From NCBI GenBank assembly GCA_029010715.1, contig JAQXKZ010000015.1, positions 62,001 to 126,000 of the forward strand: a stretch of 64,000 nucleotides of DNA. The letters are read 5' to 3'. Numbering within the stretch: position 1 is the stretch's first letter; each line of letters begins with the position of its first letter. The notes beneath the pieces are model-generated. The model was not told the origin of the DNA. It ran no database searches and saw only the letters and a list, made by a program, of their open reading frames with translations. Positions 43,580 through 51,849 of this stretch are shown piece after piece. The stretch is from Clostridiales bacterium. GTDB taxonomy: Bacteria; Bacillota; Clostridia; Oscillospirales; Oscillospiraceae. The position numbers and the translations under genes were made by a program.

Positions 43580-46084
43580 ATGAAATACGATTTTGCTGCA
43601 ATAGAAAAGAAATGGCAGGAGCGCTGGGAAGAGACAAAGCCCTATGCCGCGGTTACCGGAAGCGATAAGCCGAAGTTTTACGGACTGATAGAGTTCCCGT
43701 ATCCCTCGGCCGCGGGCCTGCACGTGGGACATCCACGGCCGTTTACCGCCATGGATATCATCACCCGCAAGAAGAGAATGGAGGGCTACAATGTCCTTTT
43801 CCCGATCGGCTTCGACGCCTTCGGCCTGCCGACCGAGAACTTTGCAATAAAGAATCATATCCATCCCTCCATAATCACCAGGCAGAACATCGAGAACTTT
43901 ACCCGTCAGCTCAAGATGCTCGGCTACGGCTTCGACTGGGACCGCGTTGTCGATACCACCGACCCCATGTACTATAAGTGGACCCAGTGGATATTCCTGC
44001 AGCTGTTCAAGAAAGGTCTCGCATACAAGGCCACCATGCCTGTCAACTGGTGCACCAGCTGCAAGTGCGTGCTGGCAAACGAGGAGGTCGTTGAGGGCGT
44101 CTGCGAGCGCTGCGGCGCGCCTGTTGTACGTAAGGAGAAGAGCCAGTGGATGCTCGGTATCACGAAGTACGCCGACCGCCTGATTGACGATCTGGACGAT
44201 CTTGATTTCATCGAGCGCGTAAAGATCCAGCAGAAAAACTGGATCGGTCGCTCTATCGGCACCGAGGTCACCTTCAAGACCAACACCGGCGACGATGTCA
44301 CCGTATTCACCACCCGTGCCGACACGCTGTTCGGTGTGAGCTACATGGTCATTTCCCCTGAACATCCACTGCTCAACAAGTGGAAGGACCGCATAGGCAA
44401 CTGGGCCGATGTGGAGGCGTACAAGGAGGCCGCTGCGCGTAAGTCAGACTTTGAACGCGGCGAGCTCAACAAGGACAAGACGGGCGTACGTCTCGAGGGT
44501 ATAGAGGCTGTCAACCCGGCGAACGGCGCAAAGGTCCCGATGTTTGTTTCCGACTATGTCCTTATGGGCTACGGTACCGGCATCGTTATGGGCGTTCCCG
44601 GCCATGACCAGCGCGACTGGGACTTCGCAACCAAATTCGGCCTGCCGATAGTTGAAGTCGTCAAAGGCGGTGACGTCACAAAGGAGGCGTTTATTGCCAA
44701 GGATGACAAGGCTGTTATGGTCAATTCCGGCTTCCTCAACGGCATGACCGTAAAGGAAGCTATCCCCGCGATGCGCCAGTATGCCATAGAGCACGGCTGG
44801 GGCAGAGAGAAAGTAAACTACAAGCTGCGCGACTGGGTGTTCTCACGCCAGCGCTACTGGGGAGAGCCTATCCCGCTTGTAAACTGCCCGAAGTGCGGCT
44901 GGGTGCCGCTGCCGGAGAGCGAGCTTCCGCTCGTGCTGCCCAAGGTCGACTCCTATGAACCCACCGATGACGGTGAGTCTCCGCTGAGCAAGATGACCGA
45001 TTGGGTCAATACGACCTGCCCCTTCTGCGGCGGTCCGGCAAAGCGTGAGACCGACACAATGCCTCAGTGGGCCGGTTCAAGCTGGTATTTCCTGCGCTAT
45101 ATGGATCCCCATAACGACAATGAACTTGTAAGTAAGGAAGCTGAGGAGTACTGGGGTCCTGTTGACTGGTACAACGGCGGCATGGAGCACACTACGCTGC
45201 ACCTCCTTTACAGCCGCTTCTGGCATAAGTTTCTTTACGATATCGGCGTTGTGCACACCAGGGAGCCGTACGCCAAACGTACATCCCACGGAATGATACT
45301 CGGCAAGAACCCGCACTACATCGGGAACGCCGGGACCGAGGAGGAGAAAAAGGCCCTGCTTGAAAAGTACGGTGCGCAGGCTACCCGTCCCGCGGTCAAA
45401 ATGTCCAAGTCTCTCGGCAATGTCGTCAATCCGGATGACGTTGTGAAGGCCTATGGCGCGGATACTATGCGCCTGTATATAATGTTCATCGGAGACTTTG
45501 AAAAGACGGCTACCTGGTCCGACGACGCAGTCAAGGGCTCAAAGCGCTTCCTTGACCGCTGCTGGAACCTGATGGACCTTGCCACCGACGGGAAAATCTC
45601 CGGAAAGAACGAAGCCATCATCCATAAGACCATTAAGAAGGTCACGGAGGACATCGACACGCTGAAGATGAACACGGCTATTGCCGCACTCATGACCATG
45701 GTCAATGAGTTCTATTCCAACGGTCTGACCAAGGGCGATCTTGAGATGCTGATACTGATGCTTTCCCCATTCGCCCCGCACATGGCCGAGGAGATGTGGG
45801 AGCTGACCGGATTTGCGGCAAAGTACGGGAAGATGGCAATGCAGATGGATTGGCCCAGATATGACGCGTCCAAGACTGTTGACGCCGAGAAGCAGATGGC
45901 GGTACAGGTCAACGGCAAGCTGCGCAGCACTGTTGTTGTGCCGACTGATTCCAGCGACGAGGACGTCATTGCGGCGGCCTGCGCCGATGATAAGATCAAA
46001 CGCCAGATGGAGGGCATGACTCTTGTCAAAACCATTGTGGTGAAGAACAAGCTTGTTAACCTCATACTTAAGCCGGTTAAATGA
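43580..46084 (+). CDS. leuS: Leucyl-tRNA synthetase
   Basis: 834 residues, class I synthetase. The HIGH motif appears as HVGHP in AGLHVGHPRPFTAMD, and KMSKS in AVKMSKSLGNVVNPDDV. The CP1 editing domain (about 215-410) includes the threonine-rich FTTRADTLFGVSY. A zinc-binding region has CPKCG and CPFCG. GGGAGAG lies 11 nt before the ATG. Codon use is more biased toward common codons than most neighbours, as expected of a well-expressed gene. Confidence 0.97.
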   Translation: MKYDFAAIEKKWQERWEETKPYAAVTGSDKPKFYGLIEFPYPSAAGLHVGHPRPFTAMDIITRKKRMEGYNVLFPIGFDAFGLPTENFAIKNHIHPSIITRQNIENFTRQLKMLGYGFDWDRVVDTTDPMYYKWTQWIFLQLFKKGLAYKATMPVNWCTSCKCVLANEEVVEGVCERCGAPVVRKEKSQWMLGITKYADRLIDDLDDLDFIERVKIQQKNWIGRSIGTEVTFKTNTGDDVTVFTTRADTLFGVSYMVISPEHPLLNKWKDRIGNWADVEAYKEAAARKSDFERGELNKDKTGVRLEGIEAVNPANGAKVPMFVSDYVLMGYGTGIVMGVPGHDQRDWDFATKFGLPIVEVVKGGDVTKEAFIAKDDKAVMVNSGFLNGMTVKEAIPAMRQYAIEHGWGREKVNYKLRDWVFSRQRYWGEPIPLVNCPKCGWVPLPESELPLVLPKVDSYEPTDDGESPLSKMTDWVNTTCPFCGGPAKRETDTMPQWAGSSWYFLRYMDPHNDNELVSKEAEEYWGPVDWYNGGMEHTTLHLLYSRFWHKFLYDIGVVHTREPYAKRTSHGMILGKNPHYIGNAGTEEEKKALLEKYGAQATRPAVKMSKSLGNVVNPDDVVKAYGADTMRLYIMFIGDFEKTATWSDDAVKGSKRFLDRCWNLMDLATDGKISGKNEAIIHKTIKKVTEDIDTLKMNTAIAALMTMVNEFYSNGLTKGDLEMLILMLSPFAPHMAEEMWELTGFAAKYGKMAMQMDWPRYDASKTVDAEKQMAVQVNGKLRSTVVVPTDSSDEDVIAAACADDKIKRQMEGMTLVKTIVVKNKLVNLILKPVK

Positions 46085-46119
46085 CACTGCATAAAAGCAG
46101 ATTATGGAGTATAAAATTG

Positions 46120-46148
46120 TTGACAACCGACGCTTAAGCCGTTATAAT
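46120..46148 (+). promoter_or_regulatory. Perfect-consensus promoter of rpsU
   Basis: TTGACA (46120-46125), 17-nt spacer, TATAAT (46143-46148), 35 nt after the leuS stop. Confidence 0.9.
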
Positions 46149-46215
46149 ATCAATGTTAAAGCCAATCACTTGGCCCTTGAAGCGCCGCAAGGCGTATTTG
46201 GAGGGAGGGAAATAA

Positions 46216-46401
46216 ATGTCTGAAATCTACGTCAAGGAAAATGAGTCTCTGGACAATGCTCTGAAGAGATTCAAGCGCAGCTGTGCAAAGTCCGGCGTTC
46301 TGGCCGATCTTAGAAAGAAAGAGTACTACCAGAGCCCCAGCGTTAAGCGCCGCAAGAAGTCCGAGGCCGCCCGCAAGAACAAGAACAAGCGTTACTATTA
46401 A
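46216..46401 (+). CDS. rpsU: 30S ribosomal protein S21 (bS21)
   Basis: 61 residues, highly basic. The start [20 protein letters not shown] is the bS21 signature, and the C-terminus is Lys/Arg-rich. In the 30S subunit it lies near the anti-Shine-Dalgarno end of 16S rRNA. A very strong site (GGAGGGAGG) precedes the ATG. It is monocistronic with a perfect promoter and terminator. Confidence 0.97.
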   Translation: MSEIYVKENESLDNALKRFKRSCAKSGVLADLRKKEYYQSPSVKRRKKSEAARKNKNKRYY

Positions 46402-46418
46402 TTAATATGTGATGCAGC

Positions 46419-46446
46419 AAAAGCAGCACCGACAGGTGCTGCTTTT
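46419..46446 (+). terminator. Terminator of rpsU
   Basis: Perfect 12-bp stem AAAAGCAGCACC / GGTGCTGCTTTT with a GACA loop. Confidence 0.92.
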
Positions 46447-46447
46447 G

Positions 46448-46769
46448 ATCGTCGAATGGACTGTTTGCGCTGTATGGGCAGCGGATGCCGGGCGTCATGC
46501 ACTTGACTCCCTCCGGGCCGGTCTTACGGCAGTACCCTTGTATCTCGGCTTCCGGCCCTTCAGTTCGTCCTGCTTTACTATCTCCATGTATCCGCTGAAA
46601 TAGAGCTTCATACCATTGAGATTTGAAGGTATTCTGAATGCTGCATGTCCGGAAAGGCCTGATATATCATGCCTTTCTGCGGCGCTTTATCCAATTTCAG
46701 GCGCTCGGCGCCGGCCTTCCACGCCGCTCGCTCGCCACGCTGCCAGGCGCCGTTTCTCTGACAGCACGA
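46448..46769. other. Non-coding gap with a 26-bp near-palindrome
   Basis: About 320 nt between convergent genes with no supported ORF. GAAAGGC (46652-46658) and GCCTTTC (46671-46677) flank TGATATATCA, itself a palindrome. No T run follows. It could be a protein-binding site or a relic hairpin. Confidence 0.4.
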
Positions 46770-46810
46770 AATAACTCCGGCAGAGCATTGTTTGCTCTGC
46801 CGGAGTTATT
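46770..46810. terminator. Terminator of the sortase gene
   Basis: 18-bp perfect stem built on AATAACTCCGGCAGAGCA and its complement, between convergent transcription units. Confidence 0.88.
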
Positions 46811-46825
46811 ATATATGCCGTACGA

Positions 46826-47608
46826 TCAGTGAATCTGCACAAGCTTGCCGACAACAACATAGCGGCCGTCGTTGATCTCATATGTGCATGTGGAGAGCGT
46901 CACGACCTTGTCGTCGGGACCGACCTCAACATCGGACTTGAAGGTGGACATGGATTTGATAGTTTCTATATAGTGCATGAACTGCTCACTTTCGTCGAAG
47001 GTGTTGGCGTAGGCAAAGGAGGTCGGTTCGGTAACGAAGCCGGCAATAAGGTCAAGACGGTAGTTGACCTTGGGGGTGCTTATGTAAATGACCGGGTGCT
47101 CGGGGTAGTAGCTCTCGTCGCGGTAATTGCGGAGACTGGCAAACATTGAACCGTCGTTCATGTTATGGCCGTAGACAAGGGTATTCTTGTCAGAGAAGTC
47201 GGAAGCACACTTGCAGTCAATGAATATGGTACCGTTGGCGTTATACTCCTCACCGAGGATATGATCCAGATAGTAGAAGTTATTATCTGTATACGCGATG
47301 GGATAGTTGATGGGTGTGTCAGGAGAGTAGATCCAGCCTACGGCGTCGGTACTCTGAGCACGCAGCGCTTCGAAGTCGACACTGATAGGGGAGACTTCGG
47401 GATCAATACCGTCGCCGACTTCACCGGACGGTACCGGGGTGGGAGTAACGGTGGAGGTGGAAACAAACTGCTGAGACATGTTGTTGTACGCTTTTTCGGC
47501 CTGCTTGTAGCCGTTGAGCGTGGAGATTATTTTATAGGCGCTGAAGCTGAATACGCCGAGGAATACGACGCACAGAAGGATGAGAACAATTCTAACGGGC
47601 TTTTTCAA
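46826..47608 (-). CDS. Class B sortase
   Basis: 260 residues, a membrane transpeptidase anchoring surface proteins to the wall. One N-terminal TM helix (about residues 5-27) is followed by a Ser/Thr/Pro linker. The sortase domain has VGWIYSPDTPINYPI, the catalytic His in YGHNMNDGSMFASL, the catalytic Cys in LSTCTYE, and Arg in RYVVVGK. The start is TTG at 47608, 8 nt after GGAGG; the ATG at 47689 would lie inside the upstream terminator hairpin. No substrate with a class B sorting signal is encoded in the window. Confidence 0.9.
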   Translation of the reverse strand: MKKPVRIVLILLCVVFLGVFSFSAYKIISTLNGYKQAEKAYNNMSQQFVSTSTVTPTPVPSGEVGDGIDPEVSPISVDFEALRAQSTDAVGWIYSPDTPINYPIAYTDNNFYYLDHILGEEYNANGTIFIDCKCASDFSDKNTLVYGHNMNDGSMFASLRNYRDESYYPEHPVIYISTPKVNYRLDLIAGFVTEPTSFAYANTFDESEQFMHYIETIKSMSTFKSDVEVGPDDKVVTLSTCTYEINDGRYVVVGKLVQIH

Positions 47609-47662
47609 GAAAACGCCCTCCTTTATCTGAATAATATTGATAACATTATACTTCATATTCCG

Positions 47663-47702
47663 AAAAAAATAAAGCCCCCATTTATTCATAAATGGGGGCT
47701 TT
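47663..47702 (-). terminator. Terminator of metNIQ
   Basis: 15-bp perfect stem AAAGCCCCCATTTAT and its complement (47671-47685, 47688-47702). On the minus strand it is followed by a long T run. Confidence 0.92.
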
Positions 47703-47751
47703 AGGCGTTAAGGATTATTAAGATTTATGATTCTGATCTGAAAGGTGAGAA

Positions 47752-48630
47752 TCAGAAGAGGGCAACGACGGAACCGTCATAGGTGTCGGTGATGAACTGC
47801 CTGACTGCGTCGCTCTGGAGAGCCTTTACGAGGGCCTGAATCTTCTCGCTGTTCTCATCACCGGCGCGGCAGGCGATCACGTTTGCATAGGTCTGGGCGG
47901 CCTGGCTGTCGGTATTCTCAACGGCGAGAGCGTCTTTCGCAACACTGTAGCCGGCCTGGAGAGCGTAGTTGCCGTTAATGACGGCGATGGTGCCTTCGTC
48001 GCTGTTCTTCAGCTGTGCGGGAACGGTGTCGGCCTGGACAGCCTGGACGTTGTAGCCGTGGTCATCGACGATATCGAGGGTAGTAACACCCGTTTCGAGG
48101 GAAGCGTCGGCGGGGAGTTCAATCAGACCCTCCTGCTGGAGCAGGAGCAGGGCGCGGGTGCCGTTGCTGTCGTCAGCGGGGATGAGGATGGTTGCGCCGT
48201 CGGGGACGTCAGCAATGCTGGAAACGCCGTTGCCGTAAATGCCGAAGGGCTCGTAGTGGATGAGCGCGGCGGAGACGAGGTCAGTACCGTTGGAGGCATT
48301 GTAGCTCTCGAGGTAGGGGCGGTGCTGGAAGTAGTTGGCGTCAAGGGTGCCTTCGGCGAGGGCCTGATTGGGCAGAACATAATCGTCATATACAACGATA
48401 TTGAGCTTGTAGCCGGCCTCTTCCAGAGGAGCCTTCACCTGCTCGAGAATCTCTGCGTGGGGAACGGATGTCGCACCGACAATGATTTCAGTAAGCTCGG
48501 TGGTGGCAGCAGGAGCCTCGGTGGTATCTGCAGCGGGAGCGGTGGTGGCAGCAGGGGCACTGGTGGAGCCGCAGGCAGCAAAGCTGAAAACAGCGGCGAG
48601 GGTCAGGATAAGAGTAATGATCTTTTTCAT
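47752..48630 (-). CDS. metQ: Methionine ABC transporter substrate-binding lipoprotein MetQ (NlpA family)
   Basis: 292 residues. Signal peptide with lipobox SFAAC (lipid-anchored Cys near residue 20), then an Ala/Thr-rich linker. The NlpA domain has the family features VGATSVPHAEILE, ANYFQHRPYLESYN, IPADDSNGTRALLLLQ and GNYALQAG. It captures D/L-methionine outside the membrane for MetNI. The site AAGGAGAT precedes the ATG. A gap of 147 nt, containing a hairpin and a tiny ORF, separates it from metI. Confidence 0.94.
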   Translation of the reverse strand: MKKIITLILTLAAVFSFAACGSTSAPAATTAPAADTTEAPAATTELTEIIVGATSVPHAEILEQVKAPLEEAGYKLNIVVYDDYVLPNQALAEGTLDANYFQHRPYLESYNASNGTDLVSAALIHYEPFGIYGNGVSSIADVPDGATILIPADDSNGTRALLLLQQEGLIELPADASLETGVTTLDIVDDHGYNVQAVQADTVPAQLKNSDEGTIAVINGNYALQAGYSVAKDALAVENTDSQAAQTYANVIACRAGDENSEKIQALVKALQSDAVRQFITDTYDGSVVALF

Positions 48631-48701
48631 TTTAATTATCTCCTTATAAATAATTTTGATATTGGTTGGTTTATGTGTCCAGTTTGCATTTCTGCGGTAT
48701 G

Positions 48702-48752
48702 TTATGCGGCGCGGCGCCGCATTCGCAGGACAAAGAGCTCAGGAAAGTTCAT
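48702..48752 (-). CDS. Possible 16-residue peptide between metI and metQ
   Basis: A 16-codon ORF (MNFPELFVLRMRRRAA) with a good site (GCGGAGG, 8 nt before the ATG), 25 nt after the metI stop. Its last codons form one arm of a GC-rich hairpin. It may be translated as a coupling or regulatory peptide, or may be chance; no family is recognised. Confidence 0.35.
   Translation of the reverse strand: MNFPELFVLRMRRRAA
48704..48722 (-). other. GC hairpin in the metI-metQ spacer
   Basis: Perfect 8-bp stem ATGCGGCG / CGCCGCAT with a 3-nt loop. No T run follows, so it is not a terminator. It could stabilise an mRNA end and raise MetQ relative to MetNI. Confidence 0.6.
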
Positions 48753-48777
48753 ACTTTTTACCTCCGCACCGGGCGCA

Positions 48778-49455
48778 TCATTTGATGCGCTTATCTGTTT
48801 TACGGGCTATATATGTTCCCACTATCTGGATTATCTGAACTATTACGACGGTCAGCAGCACGCATATCCAGGTTATATCGTCGTTGTTGCGCTGATGACC
48901 GTAGATGATGGCGATCTGACCGAGACCGGTACCGCCGATGGTGGCGGCCATTGCGGAGTAGCCAAGGATTGTGACCATGGAGATGACCGCGCCATGAATG
49001 AGCGAGGGCTTTGCTTCGGGGAGAAGTACACGTGATATGATCTGCATATTGGTACAGCCCATCGACTGGGCGGCCTCAATCACACCGAAGCTGACCTCCT
49101 TGACGGAGCTTTCAACCATGCGCGCCACATAAGGTGCGGCAGCAATGACAAGCATCACTATAACGGCTCCGTTGCCGAGACTTGTACCGATGATGAACTT
49201 TGCAACTGGGAGCATAGCGACCATAAGGATAATGAAGGGAATACTGCGGAAGAAATTGACGACGAATCCGAGCACACGGTTGAGCCACGGAGTCGGGCGT
49301 ATGCCGTTGGTGTCGGTGACGCAGAGGACAACGCCGAGGGGCAGCCCGATAAGATAGGCTATAAGAGAGGAGAGAAGGGTCATATAAATGGTCTCCCACA
49401 CGCCGAGCTGTATAAGGCCGTTATTCCAGAGCTTATAGAACATTTCGGAAAACAT
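48778..49455 (-). CDS. metI: Methionine ABC transporter permease MetI
   Basis: 225 residues, five TM helices of the binding-protein-dependent permease fold. The EAA loop is seen in EAAQSMGCTNMQIISRVLLPEA, and the N-terminal ETIYMTLLSSLIAYLIG is typical of MetI. The ATG overlaps the metN stop by 1 nt (TGATG), so translation is coupled. Confidence 0.95.
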   Translation of the reverse strand: MFSEMFYKLWNNGLIQLGVWETIYMTLLSSLIAYLIGLPLGVVLCVTDTNGIRPTPWLNRVLGFVVNFFRSIPFIILMVAMLPVAKFIIGTSLGNGAVIVMLVIAAAPYVARMVESSVKEVSFGVIEAAQSMGCTNMQIISRVLLPEAKPSLIHGAVISMVTILGYSAMAATIGGTGLGQIAIIYGHQRNNDDITWICVLLTVVIVQIIQIVGTYIARKTDKRIK

Positions 49456-50444
49456 CAGGCTTCCTCCTTCCAGGTCACAGGACTGTTTCTGAGCCAGGCG
49501 ATTACCTTGTCCGCCTGACGCTCGTCACTGGGCAGCTCAATTATCATGTGACCGTATATCGCACCGTCGAACTGGCGGGTATCGGCGAATATTATATTGA
49601 CCGGGGCCTGACATTCAAGCACAAGCTTGGAAATGATAGGTTCCTGAGAATACTGGCCGTTGAAGATGATACGCAGTTTCTTGCCGCCGGTAGTATCGAG
49701 TGCGGCGCGGTCCTGAGGAAGGATAAGCTGCTTGGCAATGTCCGACTGGGGATTGGTGAATACGTCGCTGACCCTGCCTTCCTCGGCGATGCGGCTGTGG
49801 TCAATGACGGCGACGCGGTCGCAGATCTGGTCGATGACCTTCATCTCATGGGTGATGACTATGATAGTGACGCCAAGCGTCTGATTAATGGTACGCAGCA
49901 GCTCAAGTATAGAACGGGTAGTGTTCGGGTCGAGAGCGCTTGTGGCCTCGTCGCAGAGCAGATAGCGGGGCTTGGTGGCGAGAGCGCGGGCGATCGCCAC
50001 ACGCTGTTTCTGGCCGCCGGAGAGCTGAGCCGGATAGGCATTGGCCTTATCCTCCAGCCCGACGATCTTCAGGAGCTCGACCGCGCGGGATTTTGCAGCG
50101 GGGCCCTTTACACCCGATATCTCAAGCGGAAAACACACGTTTCTCAGAACGCTGCGCTGTTCCAGCAGATTGAAACCCTGAAAGATCATCGAAATACTGC
50201 GGCGCATTTCGAGCAGTTCCCTGCGCGAAAGGCTGGTCATTTCCTTTCCGTCTATTATCACCTGACCCGAAGTGGGACGTTCAAGCAGATTGATGCACCG
50301 CACCAGAGTGCTTTTGCCGGCACCGGAAAGACCGATAATGCCGAATATCTCTCCGTCATTGATCTGCAGGTTTATATCCCTCAGTGCTTCTACAGTCCCG
50401 GAGGCAGAGGAGAAGGTCTTGCTCAGCTCGCGTATCTCTATCAT
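49455..50444 (-). CDS. metN: Methionine ABC transporter ATP-binding protein MetN with NIL domain
   Basis: 329 residues. Walker A GLSGAGKST, signature LSGGQKQRVAIARAL, Walker B YLLCDEATSALD and switch His in VITHEM are intact. The C-terminal 75 residues (KKLRIIFNGQYSQEPIISKL onward) are the NIL domain, which binds methionine and shuts the transporter by trans-inhibition. The start is the ATG at 50444 (MIEIREL) after AAGGAAG; an ATG 6 codons upstream is less likely. First gene of metNIQ, and preceded by the methionine-codon attenuator. Confidence 0.96.
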   Translation of the reverse strand: MIEIRELSKTFSSASGTVEALRDINLQINDGEIFGIIGLSGAGKSTLVRCINLLERPTSGQVIIDGKEMTSLSRRELLEMRRSISMIFQGFNLLEQRSVLRNVCFPLEISGVKGPAAKSRAVELLKIVGLEDKANAYPAQLSGGQKQRVAIARALATKPRYLLCDEATSALDPNTTRSILELLRTINQTLGVTIIVITHEMKVIDQICDRVAVIDHSRIAEEGRVSDVFTNPQSDIAKQLILPQDRAALDTTGGKKLRIIFNGQYSQEPIISKLVLECQAPVNIIFADTRQFDGAIYGHMIIELPSDERQADKVIAWLRNSPVTWKEEA

Positions 50445-50461
50445 TTGGCCGCTTCCTTTCA

Positions 50462-50507
50462 ATAAAAAAACGGGCCTGGAAAACTCACTTTGTTTTCCAA
50501 ACCCGTT
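50462..50507 (-). terminator. Attenuator terminator upstream of metN
   Basis: On the minus strand a continuous 16-bp stem (50507-50492 with 50484-50469, two G-U pairs) has a 7-nt loop and is followed by a T run. It lies 18 nt after the leader-peptide stop and 18 nt before metN, between the promoter and the operon it controls. Confidence 0.92.
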
Positions 50508-50525
50508 GTCAATTACAGTTCACAA

Positions 50526-50636
50526 TCAGCCGGATATGAAACAAGGCGAGTCATGTTTTTGAGCGCGCATCATCATGCACATGCCGAACATGTACATCAT
50601 ACCCATCATCATGCAGTTACCGGTGAGCTTACGCAT
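50526..50636 (-). CDS. Methionine-rich leader peptide of the metNIQ attenuator
   Basis: 36 codons. ATG at 50636 with AAGGAGA 8 nt upstream; stop TGA at 50528-50526. Codons 9-23 read MMMGMMYMFGMCMMM, so 10 of 15 are AUG; 11 of 36 residues are Met. The last codons contain CCTTGTTT (50546-50539) and TCCG (50534-50531), which can pair with AAACAAAG (50495-50488) and CGGG (50505-50502) in the 5' arm of the terminator, forming an antiterminator. A ribosome stalled on the Met codons would leave that segment free; one reaching the stop would cover it. This is the layout of trp/his-type attenuation, here with methionine. Confidence 0.88.
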   Translation of the reverse strand: MRKLTGNCMMMGMMYMFGMCMMMRAQKHDSPCFISG

Positions 50637-50667
50637 ATGACCCGTCTCCTTTTCTTAAGATGGCCTG

Positions 50668-50696
50668 ATTATATAACCGCCGCAAAAACTTGTCAA
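50668..50696 (-). promoter_or_regulatory. Perfect-consensus promoter of the metNIQ leader
   Basis: Minus strand TTGACA (50696-50691), 17-nt spacer, TATAAT (50673-50668). Predicted start near 50661, about 25 nt before the leader-peptide ATG. A strong constitutive promoter suits control by attenuation. Confidence 0.9.
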
Positions 50697-50809
50697 GAGA
50701 TAAAACAGAGTTTTTTTGATTTTATGTGTTAAAGAGAAAAACACAGGCGCGAGCCGCAGGGTTTTAGATAATACACATAAATTTTGACAGAAATCTGTAT
50801 AGGCAGTCC

Positions 50810-51811
50810 TTAGTGACTGCTTCTGGAGCGGTTGATGAGCTTTACAACAGCCAATACGGCCGCATACAGGACGCCGGCTATGGCCCAGATAAACCAGCTG
50901 TTTTTAGCCTGACCGTTGCCCATGGGTCCGAATGTGTAGAACAGGAAAAGTGCCGTGACAACGAGCCAGTATATGGTGCTGACGGTGCCCGTTATGCTGC
51001 CTGCGGCCTTGTTCTTACGGCTATAATCGCCCTCTTCAAGCAGGCGGTCCATGGCGCCGCCGTATACGCTGCCGTATACAAAGGCAATGCAGCCAAGCCC
51101 GACGAGCAGGAGCAGGAAGCAGACCGAGAGCACGTATATCAGATCGGCGGGGTCGATGCAGATAACGGCGAAAAGCGGGACGGCTGACAGAATACACAGC
51201 ACCGTGCCGATGATGTTCAGGCGTGTACGGGTATCCTGAAAGGCTTTTTTGCGTTCACGTACCATACCACTGACACCGTACTCAGTCTCAAATGGGGCCT
51301 TATCCAGAAATTCATAATCCTTTACGCGGGCCGAGCAGGATATGAAGATCGCGACGGCCACGGCAACCAGCACAAGCAGAACACAGAGTCCGATGCCGGC
51401 GGCCATGCCCTCGCTGATACCGAAGCGGGGGACTTCGCTCATGCCGGCGAGAAGGATAAGTACAACGGGGGAGATCACGCAGAGAAAGACGGCCAGAGCG
51501 AGCTTGGAAGAGTCAGCCCTGCGCAGCTCCAGATAGGACGAGGCCTCCTCCATGCTCACGCGGCGCAGCGGAGTGTCGTCGGTACCGGCACTGAATACGG
51601 GAACGGACTCCTCAAGTTCGTCCTTCAGCAGAAAGTCGGTAGTGACGCCGAATATACGGCTCATCTGCACTATCTTATCCATATCGGGAACGGACTGCGC
51701 GCCTTCCCACTTGGAAACGGACTGGCGGCTTACATTGAGCTGCTGCGCCAGCTCCTCCTGAGACCAGCCGGACTTTTTGCGCAGGGAAATTATCTTGTCT
51801 GCCAATATCAT
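50810..51811 (-). CDS. XRE-family regulator with multi-pass membrane domain
   Basis: 333 residues. The N-terminal HTH (residues 1-65, LRKKSGWSQEELAQQLNVSR and QSVSKWE) is a canonical cro/C1 domain. The C-terminal 220 residues contain about six TM helices. HTH-plus-membrane proteins of this kind are common in Clostridia, and their signals are mostly unknown. AGGAGGAA precedes the ATG. A 26-bp near-palindrome lies about 40 nt upstream. It is transcribed in the same direction as metNIQ, but that operon has its own promoter. Confidence 0.85.
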   Translation of the reverse strand: MILADKIISLRKKSGWSQEELAQQLNVSRQSVSKWEGAQSVPDMDKIVQMSRIFGVTTDFLLKDELEESVPVFSAGTDDTPLRRVSMEEASSYLELRRADSSKLALAVFLCVISPVVLILLAGMSEVPRFGISEGMAAGIGLCVLLVLVAVAVAIFISCSARVKDYEFLDKAPFETEYGVSGMVRERKKAFQDTRTRLNIIGTVLCILSAVPLFAVICIDPADLIYVLSVCFLLLLVGLGCIAFVYGSVYGGAMDRLLEEGDYSRKNKAAGSITGTVSTIYWLVVTALFLFYTFGPMGNGQAKNSWFIWAIAGVLYAAVLAVVKLINRSRSSH

Positions 51812-51849
51812 AATAACGGTTCCTCCTGTTTAAGGACGGCATTACGGCG

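Noticed and set aside
50462-50660. SAM riboswitch or T-box upstream of metN
   Set aside because: The leader is only about 200 nt and is mostly filled by the Met-rich ORF and the terminator; I see neither S-box core elements nor a T-box GGTGG-ACC motif.
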